A stretch of DNA of 57,803 nucleotides from Microcystis wesenbergii FACHB-1317 (GTDB lineage: Bacteria; Cyanobacteriota; Cyanobacteriia; Cyanobacteriales; Microcystaceae). Below, in pieces: positions 16,285 through 24,832 of this stretch (its first letter is position 1; the number at the start of each line of letters is the position of its first letter). Made by a program: the position numbers and the translations under genes. The stretch is taken from NCBI RefSeq assembly GCF_014696875.1, contig NZ_JACJQV010000228.1:1-57803 (forward strand), written 5' to 3'. A model generated the notes under the pieces. The model worked only from the letters and a program-made list of their open reading frames with translations, did no database searches and had not been told where the DNA came from.

Positions 16285-19233
16285 ATGCTATATCAGCAGG
16301 GGCAATATGAGCAAGGGATTATCTTCGCTCAACAAACCTGTGATTTAGCCAAAAGTTACTCACTAACTAATGAGCCTATTTATGCTTATTCTTTGAATCT
16401 TTTAGCCATATTATATAAGTCAATGGGACGGTATGAGCAAGCTTTACCTCTCTCTCAACAAGTTCTCGAAATTGTTGGTAAAAGTTTAGGTACTGACCAC
16501 CCTGAATATGCTAATTGTCTGAATAACTTAGCCCTATTATATGAGTCAATGGGACAGTATGAGCAAGCTTTACCTCTCTCTCAACAAGCTCTCAAAATTA
16601 TTGGTAAAAGTTTAGGTACTGACCACCCTGACTATGCTACTTGTCTGAATAACTTATCCGTATTACATAAGTCAATGGGACAGTATGAGCAAGCTTTACC
16701 TCTCTATCAACAAGCTCTCGCAATTCGTGGTAAAAGTTTAGGTACTGACCACCCCGACTATGCTGATTCTCTGAATAATTTAGCCGTATTATATGGGTCA
16801 ATGGGACAGTATGAGCAAGCTTTACCTCTCTCTCTACAAGCTCTCGCAATTCGTGGTAAAAGTTTAGGTACTGACCACCCCGACTATGCTGATTCTCTGA
16901 ATAATTTAGCCGTATTATATGGGTCAATGGGACAGTATGAGCAAGCTTTACCTCTCTCTCTACAAGCTCTCGAAATTCGTAGTAAAATTCTAGGTACTGA
17001 CCATCCTGACTATGCTGGTTCTCTGAATAATTTAGGCGGATTATATCGGTCAATGGGACAGTATGAGCAAGCTTTACCTCTCTCTCTACAAGCTCTCGAA
17101 ATTCGTGGTAAAAGTTTAGGTACTGACCACCCTGGCTATGCCACTTCTCTGAATAACTTAGCCGCATTATATCGGTCAATGGGACGGTATGAGCAAGCTT
17201 TACCTCTCTTTCAACAAGCTCTCGAAATTCATGGTAAAAGTTTAGGTACTGATCACCCTAACTATGCTCTTTTTCTCAATAATTTAGCCCTTTTATACAC
17301 AGCAACCAACCGCCCAGAAGAAGCACTAAAATTAATGCAAGAAGCGGCAGATATTGATTTAAAAACTATCTCGACCATCTTTAGCATTAGCACCGATAAG
17401 CAACGCATCAACTATCTTGCCGAAAACTACCATATAGTAGAAACATTTCTCTCCCTTGTTTTCCAACACTTTCCTAATAGCCCCGAAGCGGTACAATCTG
17501 CCTATAACCTCATCTTAAGACGAAAAGCGATCGCAACCGAAACCGCCATCCAGCAAAAAATCGCCCTATTATCCCAACAATACGCCCATCTTGCCCCCAA
17601 ACTCCAACAATGGCAACAAATCAGACAACAACTCGCCAAACGCTGTTTTGATATACCCACCCCCGAACAACTTCCCTACTACCAACAAGAAATTAAATCC
17701 CTCGAACAACAAGCAGAAAACCTCGAACGAGAATTAAATATCCCCGAACTTAACCTCGAAAAAGAACTGCAAAACGCTGATTTTCGTACCATCGCCTTAG
17801 AATTACCTCAAGGAACTACTCTAATTGAATTTTTCAGGTTTAATAACTACAATTTTCCAGCAATTCCCGCCAACGGTGACGCTGCATCCTTTCCCCCTCG
17901 CTATCTTGCCTTTATCCTACCTGCCCAAGCCCCAGAACAGCTAACTATGATAGATTTAGGAGAAGCTGAACCCATAGACAAATTAGTGAAAGAGTTTCGG
18001 GAATCGGTAGAAAACCCACGAGGATTAAGTGTGGCCGTATTTAAGAAAAAAGAGGATATACTGTCAAAAATTGAACTAAGCCAGCTTATTTTTCAGAAAA
18101 TCAAGCCTTATCTCACCCAAGAATTAATTATCTGTCCCGATGGCGAATTAAACTGCTTACCCTTTGAAATTTTACCCACCGATAAAGGCAGCTACTTAAT
18201 GGATGAATATCGCTGCAACTTCTTAAATGTAGGACGAGATATCCTGCGCTTTAAAGCCAAAATTCCCGCAAAAGTCACCTATCCTCTCGTTATCGCTAAC
18301 CCTGACTATAACTTAGCTAGTCCCGAAAACACGCCATCAACTGCTGAAAATGAGGAAAAATTCCCCTTTAAACCATCCTTACGCGATTTAGCCACCTCTA
18401 GACAAGGACAAATATTCAACTCCCTCCCCGGCGCCGAAATCGAAGGCGAAAAAATCGCTAAAATACTCAGAGTCAAACCCGTTACCGCCGCCAAAGCTTT
18501 AAAACCTCTTGTCTCCAAAGCCCAAAAAGCCCCGTATATTCTCCATATCGCTACTCATGGCTACTTTCTCGGCGATATAACCCCCGAACTGGACACAATT
18601 AACCAAAACTTCATGTTATCGAGTCTTTCCGCCTCAGAAAGATTCCAAGTCGGCACCAGGCAAAATCCCCTGTTGCGTTCAGGTTTAGCCTTTGCGGGGG
18701 TGAATACCATGTTAAACGGCGGTAAACTACCCGAAGAAGCCGAAGATGGCTTATTAACTTCCCTAGACGTGCAATCTATCAACTTAGCAGGGACAGAGTT
18801 AGTAGTAACATCCGCCTGTGAAACCGCCTTAGGACACCTCTACACAGGAGAAACCCTCATCGGTTTGCGTCGTTCCTTCATCCAAGCAGGAGCAAAAACC
18901 GTTATTATCAGCCTTTGGAAAGTGGAGGATGTGGCTACCACTATCTTAATGCAGTATTTCTATTATTATCTCCTGAAAGCCAAACTTAGCAAAGCAGAAG
19001 CTTTGAGAAAAGCCAAATCTAGCCTCCAGCGTCTCACCATCGCCAAAATGCGTTCCCAATGGCTAACGGAAGATGCCATCAAATCGGCAGAAAAACACAG
19101 TATAGGAATTGCTGCCCATTTGCGTGAATTAAGTCAAAAATCTGATTTAGAACGCCCTTATGAAGCTCCTAAGTATTGGGCTGCTTTTATTTGTTTAGGG
19201 AATCCAGCCGGTCTTCCGCTTTTACCATTTTGA
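16285..19233 (+). CDS. TPR-CHAT caspase-like protease
   Basis: A 982-residue protein from the first available ATG (16285). The ancestral start, 17 codons earlier, is now ATC. Residues about 1-340 are eight 42-residue kinesin-light-chain-type TPRs (GTDHPDYADSLNNLAVLY, GQYEQALPLSLQALEI), encoded by near-identical 126-bp units. A coiled-coil linker follows (about 385-500). The C-terminal CHAT domain carries the caspase/separase-fold dyad: His758 in HIATHGYF and Cys845 in TSACETALG. TPR-CHAT proteins are proteases kept in check by their sensors, some in phage defence. The substrate here is unknown. The upstream HTH/DUF4384-like gene is the natural partner. Start-codon loss may lower expression. 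Confidence 0.88.
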   Translation: MLYQQGQYEQGIIFAQQTCDLAKSYSLTNEPIYAYSLNLLAILYKSMGRYEQALPLSQQVLEIVGKSLGTDHPEYANCLNNLALLYESMGQYEQALPLSQQALKIIGKSLGTDHPDYATCLNNLSVLHKSMGQYEQALPLYQQALAIRGKSLGTDHPDYADSLNNLAVLYGSMGQYEQALPLSLQALAIRGKSLGTDHPDYADSLNNLAVLYGSMGQYEQALPLSLQALEIRSKILGTDHPDYAGSLNNLGGLYRSMGQYEQALPLSLQALEIRGKSLGTDHPGYATSLNNLAALYRSMGRYEQALPLFQQALEIHGKSLGTDHPNYALFLNNLALLYTATNRPEEALKLMQEAADIDLKTISTIFSISTDKQRINYLAENYHIVETFLSLVFQHFPNSPEAVQSAYNLILRRKAIATETAIQQKIALLSQQYAHLAPKLQQWQQIRQQLAKRCFDIPTPEQLPYYQQEIKSLEQQAENLERELNIPELNLEKELQNADFRTIALELPQGTTLIEFFRFNNYNFPAIPANGDAASFPPRYLAFILPAQAPEQLTMIDLGEAEPIDKLVKEFRESVENPRGLSVAVFKKKEDILSKIELSQLIFQKIKPYLTQELIICPDGELNCLPFEILPTDKGSYLMDEYRCNFLNVGRDILRFKAKIPAKVTYPLVIANPDYNLASPENTPSTAENEEKFPFKPSLRDLATSRQGQIFNSLPGAEIEGEKIAKILRVKPVTAAKALKPLVSKAQKAPYILHIATHGYFLGDITPELDTINQNFMLSSLSASERFQVGTRQNPLLRSGLAFAGVNTMLNGGKLPEEAEDGLLTSLDVQSINLAGTELVVTSACETALGHLYTGETLIGLRRSFIQAGAKTVIISLWKVEDVATTILMQYFYYYLLKAKLSKAEALRKAKSSLQRLTIAKMRSQWLTEDAIKSAEKHSIGIAAHLRELSQKSDLERPYEAPKYWAAFICLGNPAGLPLLPF

Positions 19234-19305
19234 CAGGCGAGCAAGGAACAAAATCTGAAATGAGGAAACTACAATTTCAAGATATCCCTTTATTTTTAGA
19301 TTAGC

Positions 19306-19394
19306 CGAACCTCCCCCCCTTGCCCCCCGACATCGGGGGGGGTTGGGGTAGGGTTGATTCAAGGTAGGGTTGATTCATGAATCAACCCTACCTT
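19306..19394. repeat. C/G-rich hairpin plus 34-bp perfect palindrome
   Basis: A C6-GACATC-G8 hairpin (about 19324-19342) and then a loopless 34-bp palindrome at 19361-19394 with arms AAGGTAGGGTTGATTCA. The same AGGGTTGATTC / GAATCAACCCT motif recurs at 20284-20332 and, in part, at 803-830 and 6293-6310. Confidence 0.8.
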
Positions 19395-19412
19395 GAGGGG
19401 GAATCTGACAGT

Positions 19413-19549
19413 AGACCTCTTGCAAAAGTCTTAAGTCGATCCTTGTACAGCAACATTTTTGAAGATTATCAACTACTAATAAATAATTAACTGAAAGTCC
19501 CTCCCATTATTGTTTCTATCGTTTGTTTTCGGATTTATGCAAGAGGTCT
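19413..19549. mobile_element. 137-bp MITE with AGACCTCTTGCA ends (copy 1)
   Basis: Perfect 12-bp inverted ends, AGACCTCTTGCA and TGCAAGAGGTCT, with a 3-bp duplication AGT on both sides (19410-19412, 19550-19552). It is identical over all 137 bases to 48276-48412, which has a different 3-bp duplication (ATA), so both moved recently. Confidence 0.9.
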
Positions 19550-19568
19550 AGTTAACACCTAACTACTT

Positions 19569-19777
19569 AGGGTTTGCGGCAAAAAGTTGGTTGGTGGGGT
19601 TAGGAGGCAGCAGTTTCAGGCTTTGTTGCCCTCCTTTTTTGTACTAGCATTTGTACTACAAAAAGGATAATGCCAAGTTTTTGAAGGTCCCAATCCTATT
19701 TTCGCAGCATGAACATCGGATTTTAACAGGTCAAAAGCCTTATTTTAAAAGGGTTTTACCATTATTCAGCCAGCCCT
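19569..19777. mobile_element. MITE, AGGGTCTGCTGAA family (copy 2)
   Basis: The ends are AGGGTTTGCGGCAAAAAG and TTATTCAGCCAGCCCT. The interior matches copy 1 (CAGGCTTTGTTGCCCT, TACTACAAAAAGGATAATG, TTTTAAAAGGGTTTTACC). The flanks ACTT and ATTT are a decayed 4-bp duplication. Confidence 0.8.
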
Positions 19778-19856
19778 ATTTAGATAATCAACAGCTTAAC
19801 ATTGCCGTCTTTTCACTGATTACTGATTACTGTTCACTGTTGACTGAAAAGCTAGA

Positions 19857-20123
19857 TTATTCGACGACAATTCGCCATTCATGGAGTTCATATTCCACAC
19901 AACCATTCTCGATTAAAGGATCGCGAACTATAATTGCTTGGGCCTCCTCAAGAGAATCGGCCTTAAATAATAACATTCCGCCGCCCTTTTCTGCCCAATA
20001 ACCACTTTTTGCTGCTCGTCCTTGACTAATTAAATCACGCACATAGTCCTTATGGGCGCTGACATAGTGATCGAAGGTAGTTTTATCAACAATGCCTTTT
20101 TCTATCTTGACAAACCAGGGCAT
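19857..20123 (-). CDS. YciI-family protein
   Basis: An 88-residue YCII/dimeric alpha-beta barrel protein. It begins MPWFVKIEKGIVDKTTFDHYVSAH, with the His-Asp pair characteristic of the family (HKDYVRDLISQGRA), then GYWAEKGGGMLLFKADSLEEAQAIIVRDP. Members form ferredoxin-like dimers. A few act in small-molecule turnover, but for most no reaction is known. It is flanked by MITE DNA on both sides and has no operon partner. Length and fold are complete. Confidence 0.9.
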   Translation of the reverse strand: MPWFVKIEKGIVDKTTFDHYVSAHKDYVRDLISQGRAAKSGYWAEKGGGMLLFKADSLEEAQAIIVRDPLIENGCVEYELHEWRIVVE

Positions 20124-20215
20124 AAATTCTCAGTAGGCTAGGACGGATTAACAACCCTATAATTATACCGATTAATCTTGGCCGTCGAGGGTGCCATGCA
20201 ACAGAACTAAGCTCT

Positions 20216-20391
20216 TCCTAATTTAAATTGCTTGTTGAGACGAGGCAAGGGGCAAGAGGCACTCACGCAACCCCCCCAACCCTAGTAGGGTTGATTCATG
20301 AATCAACCCTACCTTGAATCAACCCTACTAGCAGGGGGACGAGGGAGATTCGGCTAATCTAAGAATAAGCGGTTTAAATACGTCTTAGCTT
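20216..20391. repeat. Dispersed repeat, paired with 29573-29692
   Basis: The left part TAATTTAAATTGCTTGTTGAGACGAGGCAA and the right part CTAAGAATAAGCG...CGTCTTAGCTTAT occur in both places with different middles. This copy holds the AGGGTTGATTCATGAATCAACCCT palindrome (about 20288-20311). It is a non-coding element of unknown type. No gene is seen in 20124-20467. Confidence 0.6.
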
Positions 20392-20467
20392 ATACAATTA
20401 GCTTAGAGTTGTGGAAGACTGCTAGAATCGAGGTGACAGCCTCATTTCTGTAGCTTTGCTTGTTTCC

Positions 20468-21019
20468 ATGAATCAACCCCAGGGATCTCTATTTTTTATC
20501 GCGCTTTTGCCGCCGCCAGAAGTACAGGAAATTGCCACAAAAATCAAGTTAGAGTTTGCAGAAATTTACAATAGTCGCGCTGCCCTGAAATCGCCTCCCC
20601 ACGTCACTCTCCAACCCCCTTTTCGGTGGAATTTAGGACAATTACCAGATTTAGAAAGATGTTTAGAGGAATTTGCCCGCTCGCACTCTCCTATTCCCCT
20701 GATTCTCCAGAATTTTGCCGCCTTTAAACCGCGAGTCATTTATATTAATGTCCAGAAAACCCCAGAATTATTAACCCTACAAAAACGGCTTTTGCAGCAG
20801 CTAGAATCTTCCTTGAATATCATCGATAACGTCTCAAAAAGCCGAGCTTTTTCGCCCCATTTAACCGTTGGCTTCCGAGATTTAACTAAAGATAATTTCT
20901 GGAAAGCTTGGTCAAAATATGCTAATCAAGAGCTATTTTTTGAGGTGATAATCGATCAAATTACCCTCCTAATTCATAACGGTAAGCACTGGGAAATTTA
21001 TCGGGAATTTTCTCTATAA
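20468..21019 (+). CDS. 2'-5' RNA ligase / 2H phosphoesterase family protein
   Basis: A 183-residue 2H-superfamily protein with the two H-x-T/S motifs of the LigT/cyclic-phosphodiesterase fold: HVTLQPPF near residue 45 and HLTVGF near residue 135. Such enzymes act on 2',3'-cyclic phosphate RNA ends or 2'-5' bonds; the substrate cannot be told from sequence. ATG 20468 is preferred over the in-frame TTG 20456 because the family begins shortly before LFFIALLPP. It is single, with repeat DNA upstream and glcD downstream. Confidence 0.88.
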   Translation: MNQPQGSLFFIALLPPPEVQEIATKIKLEFAEIYNSRAALKSPPHVTLQPPFRWNLGQLPDLERCLEEFARSHSPIPLILQNFAAFKPRVIYINVQKTPELLTLQKRLLQQLESSLNIIDNVSKSRAFSPHLTVGFRDLTKDNFWKAWSKYANQELFFEVIIDQITLLIHNGKHWEIYREFSL

Positions 21020-21166
21020 TCCGGACCCTTGCAGGTTTCTATCTACAGAGGAGGGAGTTATAGTGGTAAAATAGGAGAGAGCAGTTTTTAAAGCTTCATT
21101 TCTGGCTTTTTTGCGAAATTTTAACCTATAGAGCGATTTTATGGCGACTCCGCCGCCCTGAAACCT

Positions 21167-22633
21167 ATGTTACTCAAAAATCCCCCGAAAATCTCCCCCA
21201 ATCTGATCAAACAGCTAGAAGCGATCCTTGGCAAAGATGGAGTTATCCGTCGCAAAGATGAATTATTAACCTACGAGTGCGATGGTATCACAGGATACAG
21301 ACAAAGACCCGCTCTTGTGGTACTGCCCCGCAGCACCGCAGAAATTGCGGCGGTGGTGAAACTCTGTCACGATAACGAGATTGCCTGGGTAGCGAGGGGT
21401 GCAGGAACGGGCTTATCGGGAGGGGCGTTACCCTTAGAAGAGGGGATTCTCATCGTCACGGCGCGGATGAATCAGATTCTCAGGGTTGATTTAGATAATC
21501 AAAGGGTGGTGGTGCAGCCCGGGGTGATTAATAATTGGGTGACACAAGCGGTAAGCGGGGCGGGATTTTATTACGCACCGGATCCCTCTAGTCAAATTAT
21601 CTGCTCGATCGGTGGTAATGTGGCGGAAAATTCCGGCGGGGTTCACTGTTTAAAATACGGTGTCACTACCAATCACGTTATGGGCTTAAAAATCGTCCTT
21701 CCCGATGGTTCAATTATCGATGTGGGGGGAGCAGTACCGGAACAACCGGGCTACGATTTAACCGGTTTATTTGTGGGTTCCGAGGGAACTTTAGGCATTG
21801 CCACGGAAATCACCTTAAGAATCCTGAAAACTCCGGAATCTATCTGTGTTTTACTGGCCGATTTTACCAGTATCGAGGCGGCGGGCCAAGCGGTGGCGGA
21901 TATTATTAAATCGGGAATGATTCCGGCGGGGATGGAGATTATGGATAATCTCAGTATTAACGCCGTGGAAGACGTGGTAGCTACCGGCTGTTATCCCCGG
22001 GATGCCGAGTCAGTTTTATTAGTGGAATTGGATGGTTTAGGGGTAGAAGTAGCCAGTAATAAACATCGGGTTGCCGAGATTTGCCGTCAAAATGGGGCGA
22101 GAAATATCACCACCGCTAATGATGCCGAAACCCGCTTGAAACTCTGGAAGGGCAGAAAAGCGGCTTTTGCGGCGGCGGGGAAAATTAGCCCTAATTATTT
22201 TGTGCAAGATGGGGTGATTCCCCGCACTCAATTGGTGTCTGTTCTTCAGGAAATTAAGGCTTTAAGTGAAAAATACGGTTATAAAATCGCCAATGTTTTC
22301 CACGCTGGGGATGGCAATTTACACCCGTTGATTCTCTACGATAACAGGGTAGAAGGGGCCTGGGCAGAAGTGGAGGAATTAGGCGGTGAAATTCTCAAGC
22401 TTTGTGTGCGGGTTGGGGGCAGTTTATCGGGGGAACACGGTATCGGCATCGATAAAAATTGTTATATGCCCGCCATGTTCAACGAGATTGACTTAGAAAC
22501 TATGGGCTATGTGCGGGATTGCTTTAATCCCAAAGGTTTGGCTAACCCGGGGAAATTATTCCCCACCCCGCGCAGCTGTGGGGAGGCCGCTAATGCCAAA
22601 ATACAAGGGTTTGCGGGGGTGGATGTGTTTTAG
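21167..22633 (+). CDS. glcD: Glycolate dehydrogenase subunit GlcD (FAD-linked oxidase)
   Basis: A 488-residue FAD-dependent oxidase of the VAO family. The PCMH-type FAD-binding half includes VVLPRSTAEIAAVVKLC, VARGAGTGLSGGALP and PDPSSQIICSIGGNVAENSGGVHCLKYG. The C-terminal cap ends in GDGNLHPLILYD and LSGEHGIGIDKN, with the conserved His residues. GlcD oxidises glycolate to glyoxylate in the photorespiratory C2 pathway and feeds the quinone pool. Related D-lactate dehydrogenases share the fold, but the cyanobacterial context favours glycolate. It stands alone here; subunits GlcE/GlcF, if used, lie elsewhere. Confidence 0.9.
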   Translation: MLLKNPPKISPNLIKQLEAILGKDGVIRRKDELLTYECDGITGYRQRPALVVLPRSTAEIAAVVKLCHDNEIAWVARGAGTGLSGGALPLEEGILIVTARMNQILRVDLDNQRVVVQPGVINNWVTQAVSGAGFYYAPDPSSQIICSIGGNVAENSGGVHCLKYGVTTNHVMGLKIVLPDGSIIDVGGAVPEQPGYDLTGLFVGSEGTLGIATEITLRILKTPESICVLLADFTSIEAAGQAVADIIKSGMIPAGMEIMDNLSINAVEDVVATGCYPRDAESVLLVELDGLGVEVASNKHRVAEICRQNGARNITTANDAETRLKLWKGRKAAFAAAGKISPNYFVQDGVIPRTQLVSVLQEIKALSEKYGYKIANVFHAGDGNLHPLILYDNRVEGAWAEVEELGGEILKLCVRVGGSLSGEHGIGIDKNCYMPAMFNEIDLETMGYVRDCFNPKGLANPGKLFPTPRSCGEAANAKIQGFAGVDVF

Positions 22634-22649
22634 GTTATCGGTAAGCAAT

Positions 22650-23112
22650 AGATATACTGCAAAAATCAAAAATCGTTGTTAGGGTTAGGAGTCAGTAGCC
22701 AGTAGTCAGTAGTCAGGAGAATTAAGAATGAATAATAATCAATTAAATGGTCTATTTACAAATTTTATGCCATTTAATCCTTATTTTTGCTGTTTTTGAA
22801 CCATGAAAAATTAATTAGGGTCTGCTGAAAAAGTTTTTCCTGGGGGTAGGAGTCGGTCGTCAGGCTTCGGCCGTGATCTCAGCGTTCGACAAAAGCTCAC
22901 GCCGAAGTCCGAACGGAGTCAGTAGCCGGTCGTTTCAGGCTTTGTTGCCCTTGGTTTTTGTACCAAGCGATGTACTACAAGAAGGATAATGCAAGGTTTT
23001 TGAAAGTCCCAATCCTATTTTCTTGCACTAACATCGGACTTTAACAGGTCAAAAGCTTTATTTTAAAAGGGTTTTACCATTATTCAGCAAGCCCTAATTA
23101 TGCAAGAGGTCT
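22650..23112. mobile_element. AGACCTCTTGCA-family element, second subtype, interrupted by a nested MITE
   Basis: The right end TGCAAGAGGTCT (23101-23112) is intact and the left end (from about 22650) is degraded. The interior (TTCTTAATTCT, GATTATTATTCATTC on the minus strand) matches the element at 38301-38674. A different MITE (22817-23095) has landed inside it. Confidence 0.75.
22817..23095. mobile_element. MITE, AGGGTCTGCTGAA family (copy 3), nested
   Basis: The ends are AGGGTCTGCTGAAAAAG and TTATTCAGCAAGCCCT, with an AATT duplication at 22813-22816 and 23096-23099. It is longer than copies 1 and 2 because of an internal CAGGCTTCGGCCGTGATCTCAG/GAACGGAGTC insertion. The empty site can be read from the related element at 38301. 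Confidence 0.88.
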
Positions 23113-23121
23113 AAAGATTTT

Positions 23122-23160
23122 TCTGACTGATGACTGATGACTGATGACTGACTACTGATT
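23122..23160. repeat. CTGATGA/CTGACTA heptamer repeat
   Basis: Four or five tandem heptamers lie directly next to, and reaching into, the stop codon of the minus-strand gene that ends at 23159. Confidence 0.7.
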
Positions 23161-23926
23161 ACAGTCCATCTTCCGGTCCTAGGGGCAGATTGATATTAGA
23201 GGGGAAAACTGGGAGTTGTCTTTCCAGAAAACGCTGAGTGATTAATTCTCGGAAAATCTCTAGATCTTTTTGCCATTGTCCCAGATATTGTTTAAGCAGA
23301 TTTAATCGATCGCTGCCCTCGGCCAGATTATAGTTAAAGTTGCCGGCAAATAATAGCGCCGCTAAGGTTTTACCATCGGGTAATTGCAATTTTGCCTCGT
23401 TAATCGCCACGGATAACTGAGAGGTTTCTAGCTGATAAAGTAGATTGATGCCGGCTTGTAGGGGTGCTGTACCGAAATTGTGCCAGGGACCGGGGGCCAG
23501 AAGAGTTTCGGTGATATATTTTTTAGCGGCATCGGGGCTACTAGGGAGAGGAACAATACTTTTCGGGGCGATACTCAGGGCTTGATATTCGGCTAAAGGG
23601 AGTTTATCTAGATATAAACAGACAATTTCCGGCAGTTTTAGGTTCAGGCTATCGGGGGATTTAATTATCTCCACAAAGGTAATTTTCCGGGGTTGGGCGA
23701 CGATGCTGATACCATTTTGAAAATTAACCTGAGCGTAATTAGGATTGAGTACTGGCTGGCCGTTCAATTCCCAGTCGGGGGGAACTATTCCCGAATATTT
23801 GAGGAAATCAACCGTTAGCATGGCGGGATTGAGGCTTTTGGCGGTAATTGCGATGGCAAATTCTTGTATTTCCCGCAAACTAGCCAGAGCTTGATTGGAG
23901 TTATTGTCATTGGTGGCAGTCATCAA
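23159..23926 (-). CDS. Conserved protein of unknown function, 255 aa
   Basis: A 255-residue protein without signal or membrane segments. Recognisable stretches are QNGISIVAQPRKITFVEII, LPLAEYQALSIAPKSIVPLPS and NLAEGSDRLNLLKQYLGQWQKDLEIFRELI. It has the even, well-conserved look of a cyanobacterial core protein, but I do not know the family or role. The start (MMTATN, an ATG pair) is preceded by AAGGAG within about 10 bases. It lies downstream of and on the same strand as the creatininase-like gene (76-base gap), so the two may be cotranscribed. Confidence 0.75.
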   Translation of the reverse strand: MMTATNDNNSNQALASLREIQEFAIAITAKSLNPAMLTVDFLKYSGIVPPDWELNGQPVLNPNYAQVNFQNGISIVAQPRKITFVEIIKSPDSLNLKLPEIVCLYLDKLPLAEYQALSIAPKSIVPLPSSPDAAKKYITETLLAPGPWHNFGTAPLQAGINLLYQLETSQLSVAINEAKLQLPDGKTLAALLFAGNFNYNLAEGSDRLNLLKQYLGQWQKDLEIFRELITQRFLERQLPVFPSNINLPLGPEDGL

Positions 23927-24002
23927 TTTTCTCCTTGTATATTTAAGTTTTGTCTCTAGGGTTACAGTTAAATTATTCCGGGTCTCGGTGGCTTAGTCAC
24001 TA

Positions 24003-24758
24003 TCACTCGGACAAAGAACAAGAGAGCCATTCCAGATAAGTATTACTCAATTCTTTCACCGCTAATTCATAGAACCTCTGACCGTGTTCGGGAGTCGCTA
24101 AAGCAGGATTGGAACCCATACGACCATCGGGGTAATTTTGGCGAAAATTAGCCGCACCGTAAATACCATGACCAGAAGCCACTTTATCCGATAAAAAGGC
24201 TTTTTTACGGCTCTCAGGGTAAAGATACTGAGTTAAGGCCACTTCGCTCGGTGTAGCGTGGGAACCCTCTTGATCTCCATACAATTCTTTGGCTAAAAGA
24301 TAAACTTCTCGCACCATAAACCAATTGGCCACTTGACATTTAACCTCGTTTGTGTTAGGCAAATTGAGGGCATCCAAATGATAATAGGTTTCCGCAAAAG
24401 CGGCTTTTAGGGTGGCAATATTGCCCCCGTGACCATTGATAAAGAAAAATTGACGAAAACCGGCTCTAGCTAAACAAGTCACATAGTCGAGGATGACTTG
24501 AATCAAAGTGCTAGGACGAAGACTAATTGTACCTGGAAAAGCCGTGTGATGTAGGGCCATACCGACATTTAAGGTCGGTGCTACCATTGCTCGTACCTGT
24601 TTCCCCACTCCTTTAGCGATCGCCTCCGCACATAGAGCATCTGTACCAATCAGTCCCGTCGGCCCGTGTTGTTCCGTGGAACCAATGGGAATAATAATTC
24701 CCTGAGATTGTTCTAGATAGGATTCCACCTCTAACCATGTAGATAACTGTAATAACAT
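24003..24758 (-). CDS. Creatininase-family amidohydrolase
   Basis: A 251-residue metalloenzyme of the creatininase/MftE-like family. Metal-binding motifs are visible: IPIGSTEQHGPTGLIGTDAL (residues about 21-40, with Glu, His and Asp ligands), FFINGHGGN (about 106-114) and DQEGSHATPSEVALT. Members hydrolyse cyclic amides or act in cofactor and guanidino-compound metabolism; the substrate in cyanobacteria is unknown. The protein is full length. Its start faces sphR, 75 bases away, so the spacer 24759-24832 must hold two divergent promoters. Confidence 0.88.
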   Translation of the reverse strand: MLLQLSTWLEVESYLEQSQGIIIPIGSTEQHGPTGLIGTDALCAEAIAKGVGKQVRAMVAPTLNVGMALHHTAFPGTISLRPSTLIQVILDYVTCLARAGFRQFFFINGHGGNIATLKAAFAETYYHLDALNLPNTNEVKCQVANWFMVREVYLLAKELYGDQEGSHATPSEVALTQYLYPESRKKAFLSDKVASGHGIYGAANFRQNYPDGRMGSNPALATPEHGQRFYELAVKELSNTYLEWLSCSLSE

Positions 24759-24832
24759 TCGGCTCTAGCCTTCCAAAACGAGTGCAGGTTGACAAATTGA
24801 GATAAAATTAGGACGAATAATCAAGTATTTTT

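Noticed and set aside
16637-17179. A 180-codon open frame antisense to the TPR array, and similar ones at 4650-5138
   Set aside because: They mirror the 126-bp TPR units and have the same 42-residue period; no ribosome site or independent protein features.
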